From the NCBI GenBank assembly GCA_022709585.1, contig JAKLIN010000002.1, positions 1-34,105 of the forward strand: a stretch of DNA of 34,105 nucleotides, in the 5' to 3' direction. The translations under genes and the position numbers were made by a program. The stretch comes from Nanobdellota archaeon. Lineage in GTDB: Archaea; Nanobdellota; Nanobdellia; Pacearchaeales; GW2011-AR1. Below are positions 26,936 through 34,105 of this stretch, piece after piece. The notes below the pieces were generated by a model. That model was not told where the DNA came from. It searched no databases and saw only the letters and a list, made by a program, of their open reading frames with translations. Positions within the stretch are counted from its first letter, which is position 1; every line of letters begins with the position of its first letter.

Positions 26936-29900
26936 ATGGAAACAGAAAAATATTTTCATGATTTTGAAAAAGAAGTGCGGGTTGCATATTCTGTTGCAGA
27001 CATTGCTAGGAAAAAAGGATTAGACCCTGTTGATAAAATTGAAATTCCTTTAGCAAAAAGCCTCGCAGAAAAAACAACAGGACTTATCGCAACAATTTAT
27101 CCTCAATTAACAGATTCTGGTGTTGTTCAAAGAATTTTAGATTTAGAAGAGCTTTACGGCAAACTTGATTCTGCAGTCGCATTTAAAATTGCGGAAGAAG
27201 TTGCAAAACAAAAATTTTGTACATTTTCCAATCAACTAGAAGCGATTGAAGCAGGAATCAGAATGGGGTTTGCTTACATCACTCTGGGAGTTGTTTCCTC
27301 TCCTATTGAAGGATTCACTGAAATTAAAATTAGAAAAACACGCGATGGAAAAGATTATTTTGAAGTTTTCTTTTCAGGGCCAATCAGAAGTGCCGGAACA
27401 ACTGCTTCTTGTATGGTTTTAATGTTAATTGATTACCTGAGAGAACTTTTTGGATATGCAAAATACGATCCAACAGAGCAAGAAGTTAAAAGATATGTAA
27501 CTGAAAATCACGATTATCATGAAAGAGTTACCAATTTGCAGTATATGCCTACAGATGAAGAAATTGTTTTCTTAGCAAAAAATCTTCCAATTCAAATCTC
27601 TGGAGAACCAACAGAAAAAATTGAAGTTTCGAATTATAAAAATCTTGAAAGAGTTGAAACAGATTTTGTTAGGGGGGGAATGTGCTTAATCTTTTCAGAA
27701 GGACTTGCACAAAAAGCTGCAAAAGGATTTAGACTTTTGAAAGGGGTTAAGAAAAAAGATTTCCAAGCAACAGGATTTGATTTCTTAGAAAAATACATTG
27801 AACTTCATGATAAAAGAAATTATGGAAAAAATGTTTCAACAGACACTCGCCCAACATACATTAAAGATATTGTTGCAGGAAGGCCTATTTTTGGGCACCC
27901 TTCTCAAAGTGGGAGCTTTAGATTCAGATATGGTAGAAGCAGAGTTTCAGGATTTTCAGCGTCTTCTGTTCATCCAGCTACAATGGGAATTAGTGATAAT
28001 TTTATTGCAATTGGTACTCAACTTAAAATTGAAAAGCCAACAAAAGGGACAGTCACCACTGTTTGCGATTTACTTGAAGGCCCGGTTGTAAAACTTTCCA
28101 ATGGAAGTGTAATAAAACCTAAAACTTTGGAAGAAGCTAAAAAAATTTACTCAGATGTTACAGAGATTATTTATCTTGGAGATTTGCTTATGCCTTTCAG
28201 TGATGTTGCAAATAGAAATGCAATTTTGCTTAAGCCAGGATATGTTGAAGAATGGTGGCAACTTGATCTTAAGGAAAAAAATCCCGAAGTTGCAGCAAGC
28301 ATAAATCCCTTTGAGGTAAATTTTGAAAAAGCAATTGAAATCAGCAGAGAATATGGAATTCCTTTGCATCCTAAATTCATTTTATACTGGACTCAAATTT
28401 CATTAGAGCAATTTTTAGGTTTGTTGGAATGGTTGAGTTACGCAAGACTTGCTGGAAAAATAATTTTACCTTATAACAAAACTGAAAAAGAAAAATTTGA
28501 GTTAGGAAAAAGAACACTAGAGTTATTAGGAATTGAACACGAAGTTACTTTGGAAAACGTGGTTTTAGAGAAACAGGAAAGCAATATTTTATTTTTAAAT
28601 TTAGGATTAGACTTAGAAATTTTAAATCAAGAAGGACATTTATTACAAGAGTTTTTAGATAAATCTAAATTTGAAACAACTAAGATTAATCCTGAAGATA
28701 ACTCTGAAATTAAAAAAAGTGTTTTAGAAATTATCAATTCAAATTCTTGTGTTGTTATTAAAGATAAAGCAGGAGATTTTATTGGAGCGAGAATGGGCAG
28801 ACCCGAGAAATCCAAACTTAGAAAACTTACTGGAAGCCCAAATACTTTGTTTCCTGTTGGAAAAGAAGGAGGGAGACTCAGAAATGTTTACGATGCTCTT
28901 AAAGTTGGGACTGTCAAAGGGGATTTCCCAATTTACTATTGCGAGAGCTGTAAAAAAGAAACAATTTATCCTTCTTGTGAAGATTGCGGAGCAAAATGCA
29001 AAAAAATGTATTATTGCAAAGACTGCGATGAAAAAAGAACTTCTGTTTGTGAAGAACACAAGACTTGCCGTTCTTATGCTTATCAAAATTTAGATGTAAA
29101 TCATTATTTTCAAAAAGCTAAAGAAAAAATTTCAATAAAAGATGAAGAAATGCCTGCATTGATTAAAGGAGTCAGGGGGCTTTCTTCTGGAGGAAAGCAA
29201 ACAGAACATCTTGCAAAAGGAATTTTACGTGCAAAATATGGGTTGCAAGTGAACAAAGACGGAACAATTAGATTAGATGCAACAGAATTACCTTTAACTG
29301 CATTCAAACCAAAAGAAATTTTTGTAAGTGTTGAAAAACTTAAAGAGTTAGGGTACACAGAAGATGTTTATGGCAAACCTTTGGAAAACGACAATCAAAT
29401 TTTAGAATTAATGCCTCATGATATCTTACTTCCTTGCTCTCCCGAAGGAACAGATGAAAAAGCAGATGATGTTTTCATAAGGATTGCTCAATTCATGGAT
29501 GAACTCTTAGTTAAGTTTTACGGGTTAGAACCTTTTTACAATGTTAAGAAAAGAGAAGACTTGGTTGGAAAACTTGGTGTTTGCATGGCTCCTCACAATT
29601 GTGCAGGAGTTGTTTCCAGAATAATTGGATTCTCTCACGCTCAAGGATTGTATGCAAGCCCTTACATGCATGCAGCTATCAGAAGAGATTGTGATGGAGA
29701 TGAAGTTGCAGTGATGCTTCTTTTAGATGTTCTTCTTAATTTCTCTAGAGAATTCTTGCCAAGTCACAGAGGAGGAACTCAAGATGCGCCTCTTGTTTTA
29801 AATGCTAAAATAAATGCAGGAGAAGTGGATGATCAAATTTTGGATTTAGAAATGGTTTCAGAATATCCTATTGAACTTTATAGGGCTGCAGAACAGAAAA

Positions 29901-30445
29901 AACATTCCTCTGAAGTTTCAGTTATGAATGTTAAACTGGCATTAAAAGAGCATAGGGATCCTTTTGTTAAGATTGGATTCACTCATGATACTTCGAACTT
30001 TAATCAGGGAGTTATGTGCTCTTCATATAAATTATTTGGAACAATGATGGACAAGGTTAATCACCAGATGATGCTTGTTGAAAAGCTTAGAGCAGCAGAT
30101 ACTTCAGATACAGTTAGACTAATTATTGAACGTCACTTTATTAGAGACTTAAAAGGTAATTTAAGAAAATTTTCCACTCAAGAATTTAGATGCGTTAAGT
30201 GCAATGAAATTGTACGGCGTCCTCCTTTAACGGGAAAATGCCCTGCATGTAAAATAGGAAAATTAATTTTTACGATAAACGAAGGAGGAATCAAGAAATA
30301 TCTTGAACCTGCGCTTGGGCTCGCCGAAAAATATCATCTTTCAACTTATCTTCGTCAAAATTTAGAGATTACTAAACGTCAGGTTGAAAGTATCTTTGGA
30401 AAAGAGCCAGAAAAACAAGTCGGACTTGAAAGTTGGTGTAAATAA
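26936..30445 (+). CDS. polC: DNA polymerase D large subunit DP2
   Basis: 1169 residues, the catalytic subunit of the archaea-specific replicative polymerase. The two-barrel active site includes RRDCDGDE (916-923), where Asp920 and Asp922 correspond to the catalytic aspartates of the family's NADFDGD motif. AGTTASCMVLML and the KLRKLTGSPNTLFPVGKEGGR segment are family hallmarks. A zinc-rich region starts at CESC (669-672) and continues with CEDC, CKDC and CEEH. A second zinc knuckle is Cys1086/1089/1102/1105. There is no intein, although this gene is a frequent intein host. The frame ends EKQVGLESWCK without a PCNA-binding (PIP-like) box that I can identify. It lies 34 bases after DP1. Confidence 0.97.
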   Translation: METEKYFHDFEKEVRVAYSVADIARKKGLDPVDKIEIPLAKSLAEKTTGLIATIYPQLTDSGVVQRILDLEELYGKLDSAVAFKIAEEVAKQKFCTFSNQLEAIEAGIRMGFAYITLGVVSSPIEGFTEIKIRKTRDGKDYFEVFFSGPIRSAGTTASCMVLMLIDYLRELFGYAKYDPTEQEVKRYVTENHDYHERVTNLQYMPTDEEIVFLAKNLPIQISGEPTEKIEVSNYKNLERVETDFVRGGMCLIFSEGLAQKAAKGFRLLKGVKKKDFQATGFDFLEKYIELHDKRNYGKNVSTDTRPTYIKDIVAGRPIFGHPSQSGSFRFRYGRSRVSGFSASSVHPATMGISDNFIAIGTQLKIEKPTKGTVTTVCDLLEGPVVKLSNGSVIKPKTLEEAKKIYSDVTEIIYLGDLLMPFSDVANRNAILLKPGYVEEWWQLDLKEKNPEVAASINPFEVNFEKAIEISREYGIPLHPKFILYWTQISLEQFLGLLEWLSYARLAGKIILPYNKTEKEKFELGKRTLELLGIEHEVTLENVVLEKQESNILFLNLGLDLEILNQEGHLLQEFLDKSKFETTKINPEDNSEIKKSVLEIINSNSCVVIKDKAGDFIGARMGRPEKSKLRKLTGSPNTLFPVGKEGGRLRNVYDALKVGTVKGDFPIYYCESCKKETIYPSCEDCGAKCKKMYYCKDCDEKRTSVCEEHKTCRSYAYQNLDVNHYFQKAKEKISIKDEEMPALIKGVRGLSSGGKQTEHLAKGILRAKYGLQVNKDGTIRLDATELPLTAFKPKEIFVSVEKLKELGYTEDVYGKPLENDNQILELMPHDILLPCSPEGTDEKADDVFIRIAQFMDELLVKFYGLEPFYNVKKREDLVGKLGVCMAPHNCAGVVSRIIGFSHAQGLYASPYMHAAIRRDCDGDEVAVMLLLDVLLNFSREFLPSHRGGTQDAPLVLNAKINAGEVDDQILDLEMVSEYPIELYRAAEQKKHSSEVSVMNVKLALKEHRDPFVKIGFTHDTSNFNQGVMCSSYKLFGTMMDKVNHQMMLVEKLRAADTSDTVRLIIERHFIRDLKGNLRKFSTQEFRCVKCNEIVRRPPLTGKCPACKIGKLIFTINEGGIKKYLEPALGLAEKYHLSTYLRQNLEITKRQVESIFGKEPEKQVGLESWCK

Positions 30446-30471
30446 ACCTCTTTTGAAAAAGTTTACTTAAA

Positions 30472-30801
30472 ATGATTGAAAAATCTGAAAAATTAGAGAA
30501 TAAACTAAAAAATTTTCAAGAAAAATTGAAAAAGGGATGGTTGGAGAAAGAAATAGGTGAAAAAATGGAAATGGCAGGAGTAATGTCCTTTCTTTTTGGA
30601 GTCATTGGAGGTTTAGATTATTTAGGAACACTTAACAAGCCTCCTGTTAATAGTTATCCTTTAAGTAGAATTTTTGAACATCTTTCCAACTATTCCGGGA
30701 TTTATCTCGGCGCAGGGATTGTTGGGGTTGCAATCGGCAACTATCTTTGTAATAGGGGAATCAAAAAAGAAAACAGCTACACTAAAGAGTTAAATAAGTA
30801 A
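30472..30801 (+). CDS. small membrane protein, function unknown
   Basis: 109 residues. A charged N-terminal helix (1-32, Lys/Glu-rich, coiled-coil-like) precedes two hydrophobic segments (about 35-50, AGVMSFLFGVIGGLDYLG, and 75-92, YLGAGIVGVAIGNYLC). The tail is short and polar. The start is 26 bases after the DP2 stop, so it may be read from the same transcript. Its last 20 bases overlap the convergent TctA-like gene. No family was recognized. Confidence 0.6.
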   Translation: MIEKSEKLENKLKNFQEKLKKGWLEKEIGEKMEMAGVMSFLFGVIGGLDYLGTLNKPPVNSYPLSRIFEHLSNYSGIYLGAGIVGVAIGNYLCNRGIKKENSYTKELNK

Positions 30802-32020
30802 TAACTGTTGGAATCAGCAAGCAACCCATCATATGAGTTCTTCTTATATCATAAGAAATACAATAAATTCCAGTTAAAGTGGAAACTGCAAAAACAATTA
30901 ATCCTAAAAATCCAGAAATAATAAAAATTACTCCTGTTAAAACAGCCAAGATTATCCAGGAAATTTTTGAATAATTAACTTTTGAAATTTTTTTAGATAA
31001 TAACCTTGCTAATTTTTCAGTTAAGAAAAAAGAGATTATTCCAGAAAATAAAGTCACAATTAAAATTAAAACTAAAAGTTGAAATGAAAACTGCCCTAAA
31101 AGATTGCCGATTGCTGCAGCTGCTCCGGTTCTGCTTCTAGAGATTAAATAAAGTGTAATAAATGAAAAACTCATCCCAAGAGTATTTGTTGCACCGAGCA
31201 AAACGAGAAATCCTTTTTGGTCAGTTTTAGTTATTGAACTTCCAATAACTGCAGCTTGCCCGCTTCCAAGCCCTGGAAGCAAACTTGAAATTGGCGAAGC
31301 AATTGTTGCCCCAATCAAAGGCAATAAAACTTTTTTATTTAACTTAACGGAAGTTATATCCTGTTCTGGAATTTTCGGTTTTGTTTTAATGCTTGTAATC
31401 AAAGAGGAAGCCCCAAACAACCCAGAAAGCAAGGGAAGAAGAGGCTCTTTCAAGGAATTTAAGTTAAGAGCAATCAATCCCAATATTCCTGTTAAACAAA
31501 AAATTAACAAAGCTAAAGATTTTTTCTTTTCTGAAAAAATTAATGCCCCAACAACTAAAATTAAAAGAAAAGCCATTACAGGAATTTGAGGGATGAAACT
31601 TAAAAGAGGAATATGAATCTTTGTTAAAAGCAATTCTTGAAACTGAGGAAGAAAAAAGAATGCGATTGGGGTGATTAAAAGAACAATAAAAATTGCGGCA
31701 ATGCTCCCGTAATTAGTTAGCATTATTGCTTGATAACCTTCTCCTTGTTTTAACATTTCATGTCCTGGAAGAATTGAAAGTTCTGTTTCAGTGTCAGGGC
31801 ATCCAAGAAAAATTGAAGGGATAAAGTCAATAAAAGTATTTGTTATTGCCATCGCAACAATTAACACAATAAGATAAACTGGTTGAATTAATCCTGAAAG
31901 AGTTATTGAAGAAGCAACAAGAACACTTCCAACTAAATTTGTATGAATTCCTGGCATTAAACCTGTAAAAACTCCCGCGAGAATTCCAATAACTGCAAAT
32001 AGAATTATCTCCAAAAGCAT
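30782..32020 (-). CDS. TctA-family/COG1784 polytopic membrane protein
   Basis: 412 residues with about ten hydrophobic segments. IGILAGVFTGLMPGIHTNLVG (11-31) and the second-half GSGQAAVIGSSI repeat the G-x-x-P/G-x-G re-entrant pattern of the TctA family, and FIDFIPSIFLGCPDTETELSILPGHEMLKQG is the conserved archaeal segment. TctA is the large membrane subunit of bacterial tricarboxylate transporters. The archaeal COG1784 branch occurs without the TctB and TctC partners, as here, and its substrate is not established. Confidence 0.85.
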   Translation of the reverse strand: MLLEIILFAVIGILAGVFTGLMPGIHTNLVGSVLVASSITLSGLIQPVYLIVLIVAMAITNTFIDFIPSIFLGCPDTETELSILPGHEMLKQGEGYQAIMLTNYGSIAAIFIVLLITPIAFFFLPQFQELLLTKIHIPLLSFIPQIPVMAFLLILVVGALIFSEKKKSLALLIFCLTGILGLIALNLNSLKEPLLPLLSGLFGASSLITSIKTKPKIPEQDITSVKLNKKVLLPLIGATIASPISSLLPGLGSGQAAVIGSSITKTDQKGFLVLLGATNTLGMSFSFITLYLISRSRTGAAAAIGNLLGQFSFQLLVLILIVTLFSGIISFFLTEKLARLLSKKISKVNYSKISWIILAVLTGVIFIISGFLGLIVFAVSTLTGIYCISYDIRRTHMMGCLLIPTVITYLTL

Positions 32021-32045
32021 CGCTTTTCAGAAGATGCTATTTGTT

Positions 32046-32495
32046 TTATAGTTTTTTGTTTAAAACAGATTTATCTTTTTCCCAATAATTGAATTTAGTT
32101 TTCAGTTTATAGCCTCTTTTCTCTGCAAGATGATTCATAGAAATGTTCCAGTCTCTTACAATAAAAGCAATCTGTTTTATTTTGTACTTTTTAGCATAGG
32201 ATTCCATTTCTTCCAATAACTTATTTGCAATGCCTTTTCCTTGTTGATTTTTTGAAACAGCAATGCTTTCTACATACATCGCTTTATCTGAATTAATTGT
32301 AAATTCATTAAATCCAACAACTTTTTTGTTTATTTCTGCAATAATTAAATGAGTTTCATCATCTTTGAGCATTTTTTCAAAAAGATGTTTATTATACTCT
32401 CCGGGGTAATCTTCAATACTGTTAACCCCTTTCACAATCTTAACAAGTTGAGGAATATCTGCTTTTGTAGCTTTTCTTAATTTTATTGTTTCCAT
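32046..32495 (-). CDS. GNAT-family N-acetyltransferase
   Basis: 149 residues. The acetyl-CoA-binding motif A is VESIAVSKNQQGKGIANKLLEEM (75-97), with the pyrophosphate loop QQGKGIA (84-90). IRKAT-type beta strand 1 at the N-terminus (METIKLRKATKADIPQLVKIV) and the final strand MNHLAEKRGYKLKTKFNYWEKD complete the fold. The layout resembles RimI-like and small-molecule acetyltransferases. The substrate is undetermined. It is divergent from the subtilisin-like protease gene, about 120 bases apart. Confidence 0.9.
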   Translation of the reverse strand: METIKLRKATKADIPQLVKIVKGVNSIEDYPGEYNKHLFEKMLKDDETHLIIAEINKKVVGFNEFTINSDKAMYVESIAVSKNQQGKGIANKLLEEMESYAKKYKIKQIAFIVRDWNISMNHLAEKRGYKLKTKFNYWEKDKSVLNKKL

Positions 32496-32614
32496 CTTGT
32501 TTTGAACTCAAAAGAGTATTTAATTTCATCGATTAGATCTTTTAAGAATAATCTAAAATCTCAACAAACTTTAAAAATATCTTAATCTTACTGAAAAATA
32601 AAAGAGTGACTTTG

Positions 32615-34105
32615 ATGAGAAATAAAAAAATTATTCAAGCATTTGGATTTCTTTTTCTAGTTGTTATTTTGCTTTTATCTATTAATAGTCTTATAACTTT
32701 CACCGGAAAAGTTATAACTTCTAATCAAGATGTTCAATCTAATTTCATGTTGGATTCTTTTAGAGTTCAAGAAGTAAATTCTTTAGGGCAAACTAATCTT
32801 CTCGAAGGAAATACCGCATATTCTCCTTTAAATTCTTTTTCAGATATAAATAAAGTCGATCTTATTTCAGAGCAAGATTTTTTACAAGATAAATCTAAAG
32901 ACACTTCTTTGAATTATTCTGGATTTATAATTGAGTTAAAAGAAGAGCCTGCAGTTAAGAAAAAGTTTGAATTAGAAGAGTTAGCAAAAAAGAATCAAGA
33001 GATTATAGACACTGCTCCAATTTACAGTCCTGCTAGAGTCTTAAATTTAATCTCGGGAGTTGATGAAAAAAATTTAGATAGTTTTATTTCCAGTGCTCAA
33101 CAAAGGCAAATCTCTGAAAAAGAAAAAGTTAAACAAGAAGTTGTTAATCTTATTCAAGAAAAAATAAATCAAGGAAAAAATCCTTTAACAGGAAATGCAA
33201 TTTCAAACCCTTCTCAAATTAATTTAGAAGAAATTATTGTAGCAGAATTCCAAGATTTGTTTAATGGTTTTGCAATAGATGTTGATGAAGAAACAGCAAG
33301 AGAAATTGCAGAAATTGACGGAGTTAAAAGAGTTTGGCCAAATATGATTGTTCAAGCAACCTTAATGGAGTCTGTTCCTTTAATTCAAGGAGGAATCTCA
33401 GAATCGCAAGAAGATTCAGAAGGTAATTATTACAACGTGATTCAAGGAGGAATCCCTGCAGGGCAATTAGATTCTGAAGGGAATGACTGTCTTATTTCAG
33501 GAAAAGAATGTTTAACCGGTAAAGGGGTTAAAATCGCAATAATTGATACGGGTGTTGATTATACTCATCCAGATTTAGGGGCATGTACTCAAGAACAATT
33601 TTTATCCGGTAATTGTGAAAAAGTTATTGGAGGCTACGATTTTGTTACTTGTGAAGAATGGGGCTCTAAATCCGGAGGGTGTTCTATAACTCAAGAGGAA
33701 GATAACAATCCAATAGACGAAATGGGACATGGTACTCATTGTGCTTCTATTGCCGCAGGAAATGGAGTTTTAAAAGGAGTTGCTCCTGAAGCAGAAATTT
33801 TAGCTTATAGAGTTTTGAACTCTCAAGGAGGTGGAATGATGGATTGGGTTATTGCAGGAATTGAGCAAGCGGTAAAAGATAATGCAGATATTTTAAGTTT
33901 AAGTTTAGGATCTTCAAGAGGCAATCCTGATGATCCTCCTTCTAAAGCAATAGATAATGCTGTTTTAGCAGGAAAAATTGCAGTTGTTGCAGCTGGAAAT
34001 GACGGATTTTCTATAAGAACAATAGGAAGTCCTGGTTCTTCTCGAAAAGCGATTACAGTAGGTTCTTCAGATAAGTCTGTTTTTTTATCTTCTTTTTCAT
34101 CTAGG
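32615..34105 (+). CDS. secreted subtilisin-like serine protease (S8), 5' part, runs off right edge
   Basis: 497 codons from the ATG at 32615, still open at the window end. An in-frame GTG at 32606 is an alternative start. A hydrophobic signal or anchor segment (about 10-28) is followed by a long propeptide (about 30-290) that includes FIIELKEEPAV and FQDLFNGFAIDVDEETAREIAEIDGVKRVWPN, an inhibitor-I9-like domain. The catalytic domain shows Asp311 (AIIDTGVDYTHPDL), His372 (MGHGTHCAS) and the oxyanion Asn462 (VVAAGNDGF). The nucleophilic Ser (GTSMA) must lie beyond the window. The protein should be exported by Sec and act at or outside the cell surface. TTTAAAAATA at about 32570-32580 is a likely TATA box. 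Confidence 0.92.
   Translation, partial: MRNKKIIQAFGFLFLVVILLLSINSLITFTGKVITSNQDVQSNFMLDSFRVQEVNSLGQTNLLEGNTAYSPLNSFSDINKVDLISEQDFLQDKSKDTSLNYSGFIIELKEEPAVKKKFELEELAKKNQEIIDTAPIYSPARVLNLISGVDEKNLDSFISSAQQRQISEKEKVKQEVVNLIQEKINQGKNPLTGNAISNPSQINLEEIIVAEFQDLFNGFAIDVDEETAREIAEIDGVKRVWPNMIVQATLMESVPLIQGGISESQEDSEGNYYNVIQGGIPAGQLDSEGNDCLISGKECLTGKGVKIAIIDTGVDYTHPDLGACTQEQFLSGNCEKVIGGYDFVTCEEWGSKSGGCSITQEEDNNPIDEMGHGTHCASIAAGNGVLKGVAPEAEILAYRVLNSQGGGMMDWVIAGIEQAVKDNADILSLSLGSSRGNPDDPPSKAIDNAVLAGKIAVVAAGNDGFSIRTIGSPGSSRKAITVGSSDKSVFLSSFSSR

Noticed and set aside
26936..30445. Intein in DP2
   Set aside because: The protein is 1169 residues with continuous polymerase D motifs, and no N-terminal Cys/C-terminal HN splice blocks or extra domain are seen.

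Overview
The window is a chromosome segment from an AT-rich archaeon, most likely a DPANN lineage of the Woesearchaeota/Pacearchaeota type. The archaeal assignment rests on both subunits of DNA polymerase D, Orc1/Cdc6, RNA polymerase subunits Rpo3 (RpoD), Rpo4 (RpoF) and Rpo10 (RpoN), archaeal/eukaryotic ribosomal proteins (eL18, eL21), the RNase P protein Rnp4, SecD/SecF in archaeal order, and TATA-type promoters that often place the start codon about 25 bases downstream (leaderless mRNAs). The finer placement is inferred from short proteins, base composition and general resemblance, not from a phylogeny.

Layout. 1-4758: surface-glycan genes (partial FemAB-like transferase, DegT/DnrJ-type PLP enzyme, methyltransferase, GT4 glycosyltransferase, MOP-type flippase). 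4833-7269: secD and secF. 7280-7946: three tRNAs (Gly-TCC, Arg-CCT, Leu-CAA) and an AbrB-type regulator. 8048-11470: minus-strand operon eL21-rpo4-DUF655-uS13-uS4-uS11-rpo3. 11543-12723: zinc-ribbon protein, rpo10, rnp4, a solitary 5S rRNA and a tRNA-Leu whose anticodon reads AAG. 12876-14043: eL18-uL13-uS9 behind a potentially structured leader. 14082-16984: a tight minus-strand run of XerA recombinase, small membrane protein, HAD phosphatase, a serine-recombinase-derived DNA-binding protein without its catalytic domain, and an RNase H-like protein. 17185-17538: RRM/RGG RNA-binding protein.

17539-21633 is the accessory-looking region. It holds seven helically phased T-tracts (curved DNA), an M16 metallopeptidase gene bracketed by 70-base direct repeats that are 67/70 identical, and two convergent genes for coiled-coil/winged-helix proteins. 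The low-complexity linkers of both carry recurring DNA motifs. In one gene the palindrome TGTTYAAACA occurs three times upstream (as TGTTTAAACA) and three times inside the coding sequence (as TGTTCAAACA). A third small winged-helix gene follows.

21719-30445 is a DNA-maintenance block: a DHH/RecJ-like phosphoesterase, a possible SecB-fold protein, a PRC-barrel protein, then a strong candidate replication origin (two inverted ORB-like elements around 71 bases of pure A/T) directly upstream of orc1/cdc6, followed by the DP1 and DP2 subunits of polymerase D. 30472-34105 holds a small membrane protein, a TctA-family membrane protein, a GNAT acetyltransferase and the first 497 codons of a secreted subtilisin-like protease that leaves the window.

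The best candidates for something undescribed are the paired winged-helix genes with DNA motifs embedded in their coding sequence, the catalytic-domain-free recombinase overlapping an RNase H-like gene, the repeat-bracketed M16 gene next to curved DNA, and the AAG tRNA-Leu.
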